Of a stretch of DNA of 21,731 bases, positions 4,987 to 13,569 are shown piece by piece. The stretch is from a virus. The first letter of the stretch is position 1. Every line of letters begins with the position of its first letter. The translations under genes were made by a program, and so were the position numbers. Location: positions 1 to 21,731 of the IMG/VR virus record IMGVR_UViG_3300046529_000385; one strand, given 5' to 3'. The notes below the pieces were generated by a model. The model was not told where the DNA came from, searched no databases, and saw nothing but the letters and a program-made list of their open reading frames with translations.

Positions 4987-4999
4987 CCTGCGTGGCAGG
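4987..4999 (-). other. Small hairpin CCTGC-loop-GCAGG
   Basis: A 5-bp perfect stem with a 3-nt loop in the leader of the 51-aa gene. No U-run follows on either strand, so it is not a standard terminator. Confidence 0.25.
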
Positions 5000-5012
5000 T
5001 CAAAGGTAAATC

Positions 5013-5024
5013 AGCAACGCACTC
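5013..5024 (-). repeat. Intergenic element GAGTGCGTTGCT, copy B
   Basis: On the minus strand it lies 3 nt after the TAG of the 113-aa gene and 49 nt before the 51-aa gene. A 16-base match (5010-5025) is shared with copy A at 19698-19713. Confidence 0.6.
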
Positions 5025-5027
5025 AGC

Positions 5028-5369
5028 CTAAACGACGTACTGCTCGCCCTCGATCGTTATGGTGAGCGATGTGCCGGCCCCGGCGCCGCCTACAAGGAAG
5101 TCGCTCGAAAGCATTTTCAGATTGCAGTAATAATCGAATGTATCATTTGCGGCCACGGATACGGCGTTAAAGAGCTCCGTACCAGCGGTGTTCGCACCAG
5201 TCGCACCGAGCCATATAGAAAAAGTCACGGCACCTGATGTCTTATTGGCGATGTGAATGTGCTTGATGATGTCGTAGATCAACGCCGATGTGTTGTTATA
5301 GATATTCGTCGTCAGCGTAGCCGACATGGCAACAGGGCCAGCGGTGCGCTTAATGCTTGGGTTTGCCAT
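5028..5369 (-). CDS. Putative virion-associated protein (113 aa)
   Basis: Begins MANPSIKRTAGPVAMSATLT and ends with IEGEQYVV. The sequence is beta-rich with many Thr, Ala and Gly, and includes YDIIKHIHIANKTSGAVTFS and LSVAAND-type repeats typical of small phage surface proteins that I recall only as hypotheticals. It lies between the tail fibre cluster and the lysis genes, so a tail or fibre accessory role is likely. ATG 5369 has AGGATAGGA just before it. The gene is bracketed by two copies of the GAGTGCGTTGCT element. Confidence 0.65.
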   Translation of the reverse strand: MANPSIKRTAGPVAMSATLTTNIYNNTSALIYDIIKHIHIANKTSGAVTFSIWLGATGANTAGTELFNAVSVAANDTFDYYCNLKMLSSDFLVGGAGAGTSLTITIEGEQYVV

Positions 5370-5416
5370 GTTTCCTATCCTCTTTGGCTTAAGCCTATGG
5401 CCTGGTGCCGACCACT

Positions 5417-5428
5417 AGCAACGCACTC
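5417..5428 (-). repeat. Intergenic element GAGTGCGTTGCT, copy C
   Basis: On the minus strand it lies 1 nt after the TAG of the C1q-like gene (stop at 5432-5430) and 47 nt before the 113-aa gene. Confidence 0.6.
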
Positions 5429-5429
5429 T

Positions 5430-5903
5430 CTATCCTATTATGTAGCTGCGGTTTTTTGACAAACTGACGGCGCCTACCTCAAGCGAACGGCCACTAAAGA
5501 ACGTGATCGTGGCATCGTTTTGCAGGGGGGTGTTTCCTCCTGTGCTGTCGCACACAACGTACATTTCATAAAAATCGGTGCCGTTCGCGGTGTCGCTTAT
5601 CGTCGTCGCCACGAAGGCGCTAGACGAATCCTGTCGTCCGTTAGTTTGCGAAAATATGGAGCCGTTTTTATAGATCGCAACGCCGCCGCTGGCGTTGCTA
5701 TTAACAGCAGCAATGTTAGTTGCGAAAAACGAAGCGGTGAGCGACACGATCCCCGCAGGCGGCGTCCATTTATTAGAGGCAAAGTAACCGCCAACATTAA
5801 AAACTACGTGACCAAAAGTCACTTTCGTTAGAGTGACATCGGCAAGGTTCTGTGTGGTGTCGCCAACCTTATCGGCACGAAACATTATGAGGCTTGTGGT
5901 CAT
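5430..5903 (-). CDS. C1q-like domain protein, tail fibre accessory (157 aa)
   Basis: One C1q/TNF-like beta-sandwich unit spans most of the protein: FRADKVGDTTQNL at the start, then VTFGHVVFNVGGYFASNKWTPP (each under 20 when split: VTFGHVVF, NVGGYFASNKWTPPAG), IYKNGSIFSQTNG, and TITFFSGRSLEVGAV. Such trimeric units are found at the tips of phage fibres and bind surface ligands. It is a paralogue of the two units in the preceding gene. I chose ATG 5903, which overlaps the preceding TGA as ATGA; a GTG at 5915 is possible. A 20-residue C-terminal extension (VSLSKNRSYIIG) follows the domain. Confidence 0.75.
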   Translation of the reverse strand: MTTSLIMFRADKVGDTTQNLADVTLTKVTFGHVVFNVGGYFASNKWTPPAGIVSLTASFFATNIAAVNSNASGGVAIYKNGSIFSQTNGRQDSSSAFVATTISDTANGTDFYEMYVVCDSTGGNTPLQNDATITFFSGRSLEVGAVSLSKNRSYIIG

Positions 5904-6733
5904 GCGCTTAACCACACGCCAGAGAAATTTGTAAATTCTGGATTGCCGTAGAAGGCTAGGGAACTGCCGGCGGCAATCATGGCTCTGGCCGTGTAGGCGT
6001 CGCTACCGTTGCACTGGTCGTCAAGAGCAAAAGAAATTAAACCCGCGCTACCCGCCGACTGTTGCACCATTTGGGCGTAAACCGAGCCGTTCTTATAAAT
6101 GTAGGTGTGCAATCCCGTTCCGTTCGCAATCGTACCCTTATGGGCAAGATTAAGAACGAGTGTCACATTCCCGGCTGGGGGCGTCCACGCATTCGATGCG
6201 AAGTAATTGCCAACATCATAGAGTTCATTCCCAAACGTAACAGCGGTTATCGTGTTGGCTACAACGCCGGTTTGGTCCGTCCCGTTTTTGTTCGCTTTGA
6301 AACATGCTACCGGAGTTGGAAACCTATAACCGCTAAACCATGTATATAGAGAATTGCCGCTTACTGTTGTTGATCCAGAACTCCGGTCAAAATACGCAAA
6401 CACCGTATAGACATCGCTGCCACTGCAATTGTCATCCGCCACTACGTTCGTAGGCCCTGCATCAGCAGCATTGCCGCAAAAGTTTGATTGCGCAAATGTT
6501 GCGTTATTCTTTCTGATAGTGACGTAACTAACCTGGCTATTTGTCTCTGTCCCGGTGATATAGACATTCGCCATCAGGCGAATTTTCCCAGCAGGGGGCG
6601 TCCAAGCGTTAGAAGCGAAGAAGTTGCCGTTGTCGTAGGCTTCCGTCCCGAATGTAATTTGCGTTTCTGTTGCATCAGGGAAAGAGGTTTGGTCTGTCCC
6701 GTTTTTGTGAGCGCGGAAGCTGGCGACTGTCAT
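5900..6733 (-). CDS. Two-domain C1q-like tail fibre protein (277 aa)
   Basis: Two tandem C1q-like units, about residues 4-136 and 143-275. Both carry the same landmarks in order: F(R/K)A.KNGTDQT, TFG.E.YD.GN.FASNAWTPPAG, a KN..(F/Y)AQ strand, D(N/Q)C(S/N)GSD.YT, and (W/N)FSG near the end. Shared landmarks and spacing show an internal duplication. The fold usually forms trimers and is common in receptor-binding tips. No chaperone or signal is seen, as expected for a virion protein. It follows the fibre gene at 7541-6744 with a short gap and couples to the single-unit paralogue by ATGA, giving three related units in a row. Confidence 0.75.
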   Translation of the reverse strand: MTVASFRAHKNGTDQTSFPDATETQITFGTEAYDNGNFFASNAWTPPAGKIRLMANVYITGTETNSQVSYVTIRKNNATFAQSNFCGNAADAGPTNVVADDNCSGSDVYTVFAYFDRSSGSTTVSGNSLYTWFSGYRFPTPVACFKANKNGTDQTGVVANTITAVTFGNELYDVGNYFASNAWTPPAGNVTLVLNLAHKGTIANGTGLHTYIYKNGSVYAQMVQQSAGSAGLISFALDDQCNGSDAYTARAMIAAGSSLAFYGNPEFTNFSGVWLSA

Positions 6734-6743
6734 GGGCGCCCTC

Positions 6744-7541
6744 TTACTTCTTCAAGACCGTGATCGTGAGAACGATACGGGTCAAAGTGCTTGAACTATT
6801 CACGTTCACGCGAACCATTGATCCGGCCGGAATGCTTTTCGTCCATCCTGTAAGAGTTGTGTCATTGGCGCCGGTGGCACTCGATAGGGTGGGCAAGGCC
6901 GACGCGGTGATCGTTTGCCCTACCGCCGGCGGCGTGCTGGTACTGAAAGCCTTAACCCACACATCGAGCACACACGATCCGCTTATGTCCGAGAGCGTAG
7001 TCGCGGCAATAATCGTGCAAGCGAACGGGACATAAAGATCGCATGTTGAGTTAGCCGCCGGCGTTCCACCACTACCATCAAACGAAAACACAAGCGCGGC
7101 GGTCGTGCGGACATTGTTCTGCCCCGGCGCCACATCGCTAGGCGCATCCGTGGTGTCTGCGGTTGTGCCAATGCCGGCGAGACGTTGCGCTTTCTTCGCC
7201 ATAGATTGCGCCACAGCATCCGTTCCCGAGCCGCCCGTACTCGTTCCCCGCTTTCCCGGTGGCCCCATGTCACCATCGCCGCCGCTCGCGTCGATCGTCG
7301 CGGCATATCCGGCGAGCTGCAACGCGCGATTAGCAGTTGATTTAGTGGTAGATGACGATCCGCTTGGAGCAACCAACGCAACGCCAGCTTGCACGAATCC
7401 AGTGGCGACAAGTTGCTGTGCTACATGCGCAAGCGGCAGTAGTTCCGCATCTCCCGAGCCAGGACTTGTGCGCCCGAGGATATATCCTGCCGGGATACTC
7501 TGCCGGACGCCGCGTACTTTGATGGGAGGAATGCCGGCCAT
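6744..7541 (-). CDS. Modular tail fibre / receptor-binding protein (265 aa)
   Basis: The N-terminus (VRGVRQSIPAGYILGRTSPG, 9-28) is a phrase common at the start of podovirus fibre proteins and probably docks to the tail. A Ser/Gly-rich region includes a short collagen-like stretch (GDMGPPGKRG, 90-99) and two similar helical bits ending in AxxLAGxxxT (ANRALQLAGYA, 70-80; KKAQRLAGIG). From about 150 onward comes a beta-rich tip: VFSFDGSGG, a DLYVPFACTI strand, SCVLDVWVKAF, TLTGWTKSIPAGSMVRV. This tip is a recurring adhesin domain of phage fibres and ends the protein. The start overlaps the large ejection gene's stop (TAATG). Confidence 0.75.
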   Translation of the reverse strand: MAGIPPIKVRGVRQSIPAGYILGRTSPGSGDAELLPLAHVAQQLVATGFVQAGVALVAPSGSSSTTKSTANRALQLAGYAATIDASGGDGDMGPPGKRGTSTGGSGTDAVAQSMAKKAQRLAGIGTTADTTDAPSDVAPGQNNVRTTAALVFSFDGSGGTPAANSTCDLYVPFACTIIAATTLSDISGSCVLDVWVKAFSTSTPPAVGQTITASALPTLSSATGANDTTLTGWTKSIPAGSMVRVNVNSSSTLTRIVLTITVLKK

Positions 7542-10500
7542 TATTTGCCAACCTGATTTAGAACGTCATTGCCTTCCTTCGCGGTCTGAATGAGCCCGTA
7601 GTAAAGGCTGTCGATGAGTTGGCGCTTCTCAAACGGCTTCATGTCCGGGTTCTTGTCGACCATTTGAATGACCTGACTTTGCTCCGTGATCGCCTGCTTG
7701 ATGGCGTCTAGCTGTACAAACATTCGCATCCCGCCAGCGGCCTGTATTTTGTCCATCGATTCTTGATCGCCTTCATTGGCGCGGGCCATGTAAGTATCGA
7801 AATAGATTTTGTTCTCGTTAAACTTCTCATAGAAGTTTTGCACGGATTGAGCGTTGGTTGTCGGGTAGCGGGCGACAAAGGCGCGGACGATCGGAATGTC
7901 CGCCATCGTCTTTTCCGCATGTTCCGGTCCTGGCGGGACAACGCCGGCCTGCCGCAAGCCGTAGTCCGCCGCCTGCAACGTATATGTTCCGAGTGCGCCG
8001 GTCCAACCGCGAATGTAGTTTTCGATAAGCATTGGGCTCGATAAGGCGTTGGCCGTGCCATGTCCCATGCTGCCGGCCTGCCCCACGCGCTCTTGACTGA
8101 TACCTGAAAACGAACTCAATACCTGCCCTAGCTTCTTCGCTGTCTCAGTGGTGTAGTTGCTATATTGATATTCCGGCAATTGGCCTTCGAGCCGTGCCGG
8201 GATGATCGTTCGGTTAGTGAAAAATGATCGGTTTGCCATCTGCTCGAACATAGGGACGAGCGCATTCGGCGTTATATCGCCAACGGTGCTGATCGAAAGC
8301 GACTTGATGAAGCCCTTAAACGCATCCGGGTTTTGATTATAGAAATGCTCAGCTATCCGTTCTGCGCCAGAACCAAACAGAACACCGGTCGAGAACGGTT
8401 TTGGTATCCGCCATATCGTTCCGTTGTTGACCTGATATTGACCGTCAACTAGGCGCCACTGATCGCGCGGTCTAACCTTCGCAAGGTCCTCCGGCGAAGG
8501 TTCCCATCGATCGGTCGGGATGACCCAAAAAACGTCCTTCTCCCATTCGGGTAGTTCCTGATACCGGCTATCATCCTTGTTTGCCCACCATAGGGCGAGC
8601 GATGGAATCGTAATGCCGACGCCGATCTTGATGCCCGTACTTACCGGCGTTTTTGCAAGCGCCTCAGCAATCTGCATCGTGTCTTGAATTTTGGCATTCA
8701 TAAATGCGGAGATGGCATTCCACGACTTCATCTTCGCGCCCATACGGGCGATGTCGATTCCGGTGTTGCGCGATACCCATGCCGCCTCAAGAATGTTCTT
8801 TTTATCGGCGCCGGTTGCACGGCTCGCGGCGTCAAGCGCGGCCTGTCCCGCTTCCCATGTCACGCCGTCGCGTAGTTGCATCGCGCCGCCTTGCGGCGTT
8901 AATGCCGGCAAGGTCGTGCCGGTTGCTTCCGATGTTTTGCTTTCCAGATCACGCAGAGATCGCTTGAACCCGCCAAGGTGGTTCATGTTCATGGCAAATT
9001 CGGTGAGCATTTGCAGCGGACTGATTGCCGATTGCCATGCCTGCCCGGTGATGCTGCTGATCTTGGAAAGCGGCGTCATGTTCGGGTTTTGAATGACGTT
9101 CCAAGACCGCGCCATCAGTCCCGATTTGTCGTTTAACTCGGAAAGGCTTTCCTGCAGGAAACGCCGGTCTAGCCCGACAAGCGTGGCGTTTGCACCGCCG
9201 CCCTGTTGCCATTTCCAATAGTCCGCGTCTTTCGTAATGAGCCCAACAAGGCCCTTGAGTGAATCGGCTGGCGTGTAAACGCCGTCATTCGTTTTGATGA
9301 ATGAGTAGATGAAGTCGCGGATCGTATGCCGGATGGCAAACTCTGGATCGAGCACAGCTCCGGCGCGGAGTGTCGATGAGAGTGGTTCGAGCAATTTTAT
9401 AAACCAATTCGTCGTGCTGCGATCGAGCCCCTTCATTGCGTTGGCAATGTCAGGATCCACTTTGTACGATATGCGCTTTCCGTCACGGAAAATGCTGATC
9501 TCGCCGGGCTTCGGTGGCGTTGCCATGTCCTGCAGGCTTGAGATTAAATCCGGGTCTGCCTTGGCCCCTTCATGTTCTAGGAAGCCTGCAATGTCGGCGG
9601 CGTCGCCCTTGTCTTGCTTGCCTTTGAACTGTGATAGTTCTTCCTTCGCCGCGCCCTGCTTTTCCAACATGTCAATGAGCTTGGTGCCGACAAAATTCTT
9701 TTCGGCCATCGCCGTGAACAGGTAGGTGTTCTTAATGATGTTCTCGATCGGATCGACAACCTTGAGCTCAGACCCGACAAGCGCCTTGATAGGATTGCTG
9801 GCCTGCATACTCTGCCCGCTGATGCCGTTGGCGCCGGCCATCATGTCCTCGCCCATGACGCGATGGAACGGGACATAGAACGAATACTTGTCCGTCATTG
9901 CGGCGAAGCCTTTATCCGAAATCACGCCGCTGTCCCTGAGATATTGCGCAACGTTCCTTTGATAAGTGACCAACTTTTCCAGCTCTGGACCAAATCTCCC
10001 GATTGCGCTCTCGCCGTAAACCTGAATAGCCTCTTTGTCGAAACCTGTTTCAATACCGAGTCTTTCTAATTCCTTCGCGTGAGCTGCCGATACGAACGCA
10101 CGGAAGTCGTCCATTTCGCCTTTGATTGGATCGAGTATTTCTTTCAGTGGCGGGCCATTCGGCTTGTATGTATTGAAATCGAACGTGCCCTCATTGAGCA
10201 TGTGATCGGCTTTGCCGGTCCATCCTGAAAACAGCCGTGCCAACTTGTAGGGATCTTCTGCCGCCGCAAACTCCGCGCCATCGCGCGCTTTGCTTATAGG
10301 AAAGAACCGATCGACTACGTTGGTGTAAATCTTAGCGAGCGTGATCCCCTTACCCGAGCTGGCTTGGTCAACGCTGATGTGTTCGAGAATTTTGTCCCTG
10401 GCATCATCGACCGACATAGGCTTGCCGCCTTCTGGCGGTTCGCCTGCCGCAGACATTTCTTTGCCGGGCGGTTCTTCGGGCGGTGCCGGTGGTTTCCCCG

Positions 10501-11266
10501 CGCCTTCTGCCTCTGCCGTTTCTTCGCCATAGACCGCCGGCAACTTATCATCGCGCGATAAGACTTCCTGCTTCAACACAGGATCGGTCTGTGCATCGTG
10601 GGCAATCTCTGATGGCGTAACGCCATGCTCATCCCAAATGCGCTCTAGCTTCTTGAGCACTTGCGGAGCGACCTCATCGGGCGAAAGCACGGTCGCCGCG
10701 TTATGGAAGTCCTGCGCTTCCGGCAATGGACCCACAGGCTCTTTCCGCATCGTGCCGTCAACCGGATCAGGCTTGAGCCTTGAAAAGCTTCCCGCCTCGT
10801 CCGGCATGAGTGGACGACCGGCGTGCGGGCCAAAGATGAATGCGGCATTAAACGCCTTGCCGTAATCTTCATCGCCCGGCTGTCCCTTGCCGGGAATGTC
10901 CGTGAAGTCCTCGCGCCGTAGGCCAGGACCGACAAGGCCATTGTCCCATGCGTCTTTACCCATCTGGAAAGCGCCGGCAATTGCCTCGGGACCGCTGGCG
11001 ATGAACGAGCTAACGCCACCTAGCGCGGCCTGCCCATAACTTCCCTCTTTAATCTTCTGTGCGCTCCACTCCGCGAGACGTTGTGAATATGGCTTCTTAG
11101 ATTGTTCCTCAAACGATTGCCGTGCCGCCTCGCCCTGTGAGACGCGATCGATAAACGCCGGCGGTATGGCGCCAGAACGCGGTTCAGTCGGCCCAAAGTC
11201 CGTAGGCGTATTATCGCTAGGAGCCTGCGCTATCGGTGCAAAGTCGTTTGGGGCGGTGTCAGGCAT
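7541..11266 (-). CDS. Large internal virion (DNA ejection) protein with LPD38-like region (1241 aa)
   Basis: Position and size (1241 aa against 1318 in T7 gp16) suit the large internal core protein that enters the host to form the DNA-ejection channel. The N-terminal 300 residues are Pro/Glu-rich and low in complexity. Around residue 460 is YVPFHRVMGEDMM; around 640 is LDPEFAIRHTIRDFIYSF. These resemble the LPD38 polyvalent-protein domain that I recall from large phage proteins. A hydrophobic stretch near 885 (GVGITIPSLALWWANK) may contact membrane. No lysozyme or transglycosylase motif was found; the neighbouring gene supplies a peptidase instead. It starts in a TAATG overlap with the upstream gene. 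Confidence 0.75.
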   Translation of the reverse strand: MPDTAPNDFAPIAQAPSDNTPTDFGPTEPRSGAIPPAFIDRVSQGEAARQSFEEQSKKPYSQRLAEWSAQKIKEGSYGQAALGGVSSFIASGPEAIAGAFQMGKDAWDNGLVGPGLRREDFTDIPGKGQPGDEDYGKAFNAAFIFGPHAGRPLMPDEAGSFSRLKPDPVDGTMRKEPVGPLPEAQDFHNAATVLSPDEVAPQVLKKLERIWDEHGVTPSEIAHDAQTDPVLKQEVLSRDDKLPAVYGEETAEAEGAGKPPAPPEEPPGKEMSAAGEPPEGGKPMSVDDARDKILEHISVDQASSGKGITLAKIYTNVVDRFFPISKARDGAEFAAAEDPYKLARLFSGWTGKADHMLNEGTFDFNTYKPNGPPLKEILDPIKGEMDDFRAFVSAAHAKELERLGIETGFDKEAIQVYGESAIGRFGPELEKLVTYQRNVAQYLRDSGVISDKGFAAMTDKYSFYVPFHRVMGEDMMAGANGISGQSMQASNPIKALVGSELKVVDPIENIIKNTYLFTAMAEKNFVGTKLIDMLEKQGAAKEELSQFKGKQDKGDAADIAGFLEHEGAKADPDLISSLQDMATPPKPGEISIFRDGKRISYKVDPDIANAMKGLDRSTTNWFIKLLEPLSSTLRAGAVLDPEFAIRHTIRDFIYSFIKTNDGVYTPADSLKGLVGLITKDADYWKWQQGGGANATLVGLDRRFLQESLSELNDKSGLMARSWNVIQNPNMTPLSKISSITGQAWQSAISPLQMLTEFAMNMNHLGGFKRSLRDLESKTSEATGTTLPALTPQGGAMQLRDGVTWEAGQAALDAASRATGADKKNILEAAWVSRNTGIDIARMGAKMKSWNAISAFMNAKIQDTMQIAEALAKTPVSTGIKIGVGITIPSLALWWANKDDSRYQELPEWEKDVFWVIPTDRWEPSPEDLAKVRPRDQWRLVDGQYQVNNGTIWRIPKPFSTGVLFGSGAERIAEHFYNQNPDAFKGFIKSLSISTVGDITPNALVPMFEQMANRSFFTNRTIIPARLEGQLPEYQYSNYTTETAKKLGQVLSSFSGISQERVGQAGSMGHGTANALSSPMLIENYIRGWTGALGTYTLQAADYGLRQAGVVPPGPEHAEKTMADIPIVRAFVARYPTTNAQSVQNFYEKFNENKIYFDTYMARANEGDQESMDKIQAAGGMRMFVQLDAIKQAITEQSQVIQMVDKNPDMKPFEKRQLIDSLYYGLIQTAKEGNDVLNQVGK

Positions 11267-13560
11267 TATCTACTCGCTGTCACTGACGATCCACCCTTGC
11301 CACTCCATTCAAAGTGCATGGGATCGCGTGAACGGCCGTTCCAATCTCCGCCCCAGATCAAACCGTATCTAGCGGCAATCTGTGCAACATCTTTCGGGAG
11401 ATTGTCCTTTGCGGAATGGAATGGATTTTTGTCCGGGTTAATATCGATCGCGTTGCCGAAGGCGTGCTCTGACATGCTGGTAAAGCTGCCGCGCTTCATG
11501 CGGTTGGAGTAGCCGCCGATGTCGTCAACCTTGTATCCCTTGCGTTCGAGCTCATCGAGGAAGCCTTGGAAGTGCGGGGCCGCTGCCGCGTTCACTTGAA
11601 CGGTCTGTCCCTGTGTCGTAATCGTCTTTAGGTTCTCGCCAATTCCGCCGTCGATGCCTGCTTGTTCGGCGCGGCCAGAGCTAAAGAAATTCTTGTCGGC
11701 ATGAGCATCAACGCCCATCGCCCTATTGATAGCGTTCTGCCCCTCTGACCCTCCCCCCTCCGGCGAGAAGTTCATCTTCTGCGGATAGCCGTCCGTGCCG
11801 TAAATCTGTTTCGTCTTTGGGTCTTGGTACATGCCGGTTGACGGGCTTCGCAGAACGCCCGGTATCTTCGCAGCCGGTGTTCCTGACGGCGGTCCCGTTG
11901 GCTGTTGTGTCTGTGTGCCGCCTGGCTGAGTACCAGGCTGTCCCTGCCGCAGTCTATCCGACAGGTTCTTAACGCTCTGACTAATCGGCGTTTGGAACCG
12001 CTGCATGTTCTCAGGCGAGCCCATGTAGTCGGGATTGCCCGGTGTGATTGCCTTGCGCGGATCGTCGCCACGTTGCAGGAGTTGTTGCTGCTTGTCGCGA
12101 ATTGCCATCCGGTAGTCGTACACTTGCGCATCGCCCGATGGATCGAGCTTGCCCATGAGCGGATTAGACTTTGAGATAAAGCCCTTGCGCGAATCCAAAA
12201 ACTTCTCGGTATCGGTGTTCAGCCGATCGCCCTCCGGCGTCGATTGCCGGGTAATCATATTGGTCAGTTCATTGGAATCTGCCCGACTTAGCGATCCAGG
12301 CGTTCCTGGCGCCTTTTGTCGAGCCTGCCTAATTTCGTCAAGATTGGTGATCTTGTTAGGATCGCCATAGGGCAGGTTCACCCGCGATGCCAAATCGGAG
12401 AACGTCGCCCTGGAAATATCGGTCTGATGCTGCGTTGGCCCTGTCACCAACTGATTAAATTCTTTGCGTGCGTTTATCAGATCGTCGCCCTGATATTTCT
12501 TATTGATGGCGTCGAGGGGATCGGCAACATATTTTGGATCAGTCTTAGGCAAAAGACTGTTCGTATATAGGTCGCCTATGTCTTTATCACGCGCGATTGC
12601 GTCAAGGTTCTGTTGATGCTTGTCGAGCCGGTCTTGATCTTGAATGCGCTCGTTTGAAAACTTGCGGATAGCTTCTTCGAGCTTCGGCCGCTGTCCGCCA
12701 ACGATGCTGTCCCATCGCGAGTCATTCAAAGTCCGCAGCGCATTTTCCGTATGGCCGGCGACAACATCGTTATACATGCTCTGTTGAAGCACTTGTAGTT
12801 TGGCTTGATCGCGTTTTTGATCGACAACAAGTGTGCCCTTGGCGCCGACAGCCCCGGTGAATGTCCTTGTTACAGCGTCGAAAGCGCCGTCGATGTGATC
12901 CATCGCATCGGGCAGTGTGAGGTCGCCACGGCCCGTTGCAGCGATAGTTTCATTCACCGTGCCATCCGTGGTGTGAATGGCGTGATTGACCGCAACCTGT
13001 CCGTCGATCGCCGCCGCTGAAACCGCTAGGCGCCGATTGCTTACGGCGGCCTGCAGCGCCATCCGGTCGCGCGCCTTTTGGCTAACGTTCTGGCCTGTGA
13101 TGCCCCCAATGAGCCGATCGAGGAAACTACTATGATTGTCGATGATGTCGGACGCCGACGTTGCATACTGTCCTGGCGACGGCACTTGGGCATCTTGCGG
13201 AAATGCCTTGTCAACGCCAACGCCGGGATGATCGCTTATCGGAGCGCCTTCCGCAGACCTTGGCGTACCGGCTCCGACGATGCCGCCTTGAGCTGCAATC
13301 TCGGCCTGGGTCAGTTGGTTTTGAAAATCAATCTCGGCAAGCGCATCGGTATGTTGCTGCGCCTGTGCTTGAAACTCACCAAGGCCCTCGCCGATCGCGG
13401 AAATGCCCTGACCAATCGAATGCCCGGCTTGCGACAGGTACTTCTCTTGTAGGCCGGCATTGCGCTCCTGCACGGCGCCGAGTTCGCGGTAGGCCGCACT
13501 CCCGGCTTCTGATGGAGTGATCTTGCCTTCGCCGGCGTCGAAAGTCTTGATGTTAGGCAT
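11266..13560 (-). CDS. Internal virion protein with C-terminal M15 peptidase (764 aa)
   Basis: In size and position it matches T7 gp15 (747 aa). The first 500 or so residues are helical and Gln/Ala-rich (LSQAGHSIGQGISAIGEG, FQAQAQQHTDALAEIDF), as in ejection proteins. A Pro/Gln/Thr linker (QPGTQPGGTQTQQPTGPP) follows. The last 130 residues form a zinc D-Ala-D-Ala carboxypeptidase/VanY-type M15 peptidase: SEHAFGNAIDIN at 697-708 and DPMHFEW at 746-752, with probable zinc ligands H699, D706 and H749 and catalytic E near 751 or 698. It would cut the peptides of peptidoglycan during DNA entry. The fusion of lytic peptidase to this core protein differs from T7, where the lytic activity sits in gp16. 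Confidence 0.8.
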   Translation of the reverse strand: MPNIKTFDAGEGKITPSEAGSAAYRELGAVQERNAGLQEKYLSQAGHSIGQGISAIGEGLGEFQAQAQQHTDALAEIDFQNQLTQAEIAAQGGIVGAGTPRSAEGAPISDHPGVGVDKAFPQDAQVPSPGQYATSASDIIDNHSSFLDRLIGGITGQNVSQKARDRMALQAAVSNRRLAVSAAAIDGQVAVNHAIHTTDGTVNETIAATGRGDLTLPDAMDHIDGAFDAVTRTFTGAVGAKGTLVVDQKRDQAKLQVLQQSMYNDVVAGHTENALRTLNDSRWDSIVGGQRPKLEEAIRKFSNERIQDQDRLDKHQQNLDAIARDKDIGDLYTNSLLPKTDPKYVADPLDAINKKYQGDDLINARKEFNQLVTGPTQHQTDISRATFSDLASRVNLPYGDPNKITNLDEIRQARQKAPGTPGSLSRADSNELTNMITRQSTPEGDRLNTDTEKFLDSRKGFISKSNPLMGKLDPSGDAQVYDYRMAIRDKQQQLLQRGDDPRKAITPGNPDYMGSPENMQRFQTPISQSVKNLSDRLRQGQPGTQPGGTQTQQPTGPPSGTPAAKIPGVLRSPSTGMYQDPKTKQIYGTDGYPQKMNFSPEGGGSEGQNAINRAMGVDAHADKNFFSSGRAEQAGIDGGIGENLKTITTQGQTVQVNAAAAPHFQGFLDELERKGYKVDDIGGYSNRMKRGSFTSMSEHAFGNAIDINPDKNPFHSAKDNLPKDVAQIAARYGLIWGGDWNGRSRDPMHFEWSGKGGSSVTASR

Positions 13561-13569
13561 GGACTATCC

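Noticed and set aside
5386-5395. GGCTTAAGCC palindrome upstream of the 113-aa gene
   Set aside because: Single 10-bp palindrome without a second copy or nearby promoter boxes; could be chance.
5028-7541. Possible diversity-generating retroelement at the fibre genes
   Set aside because: No reverse transcriptase, no template repeat, and no lectin-like variable region were found in the window.
7105-7593. Open frame of 162 codons on the plus strand opposite the tail fibre gene
   Set aside because: Composition (Ala/Pro/Ser-rich) fits a shadow of the Gly/Thr/Ala-rich fibre gene on the other strand; no domain or coupled neighbour.
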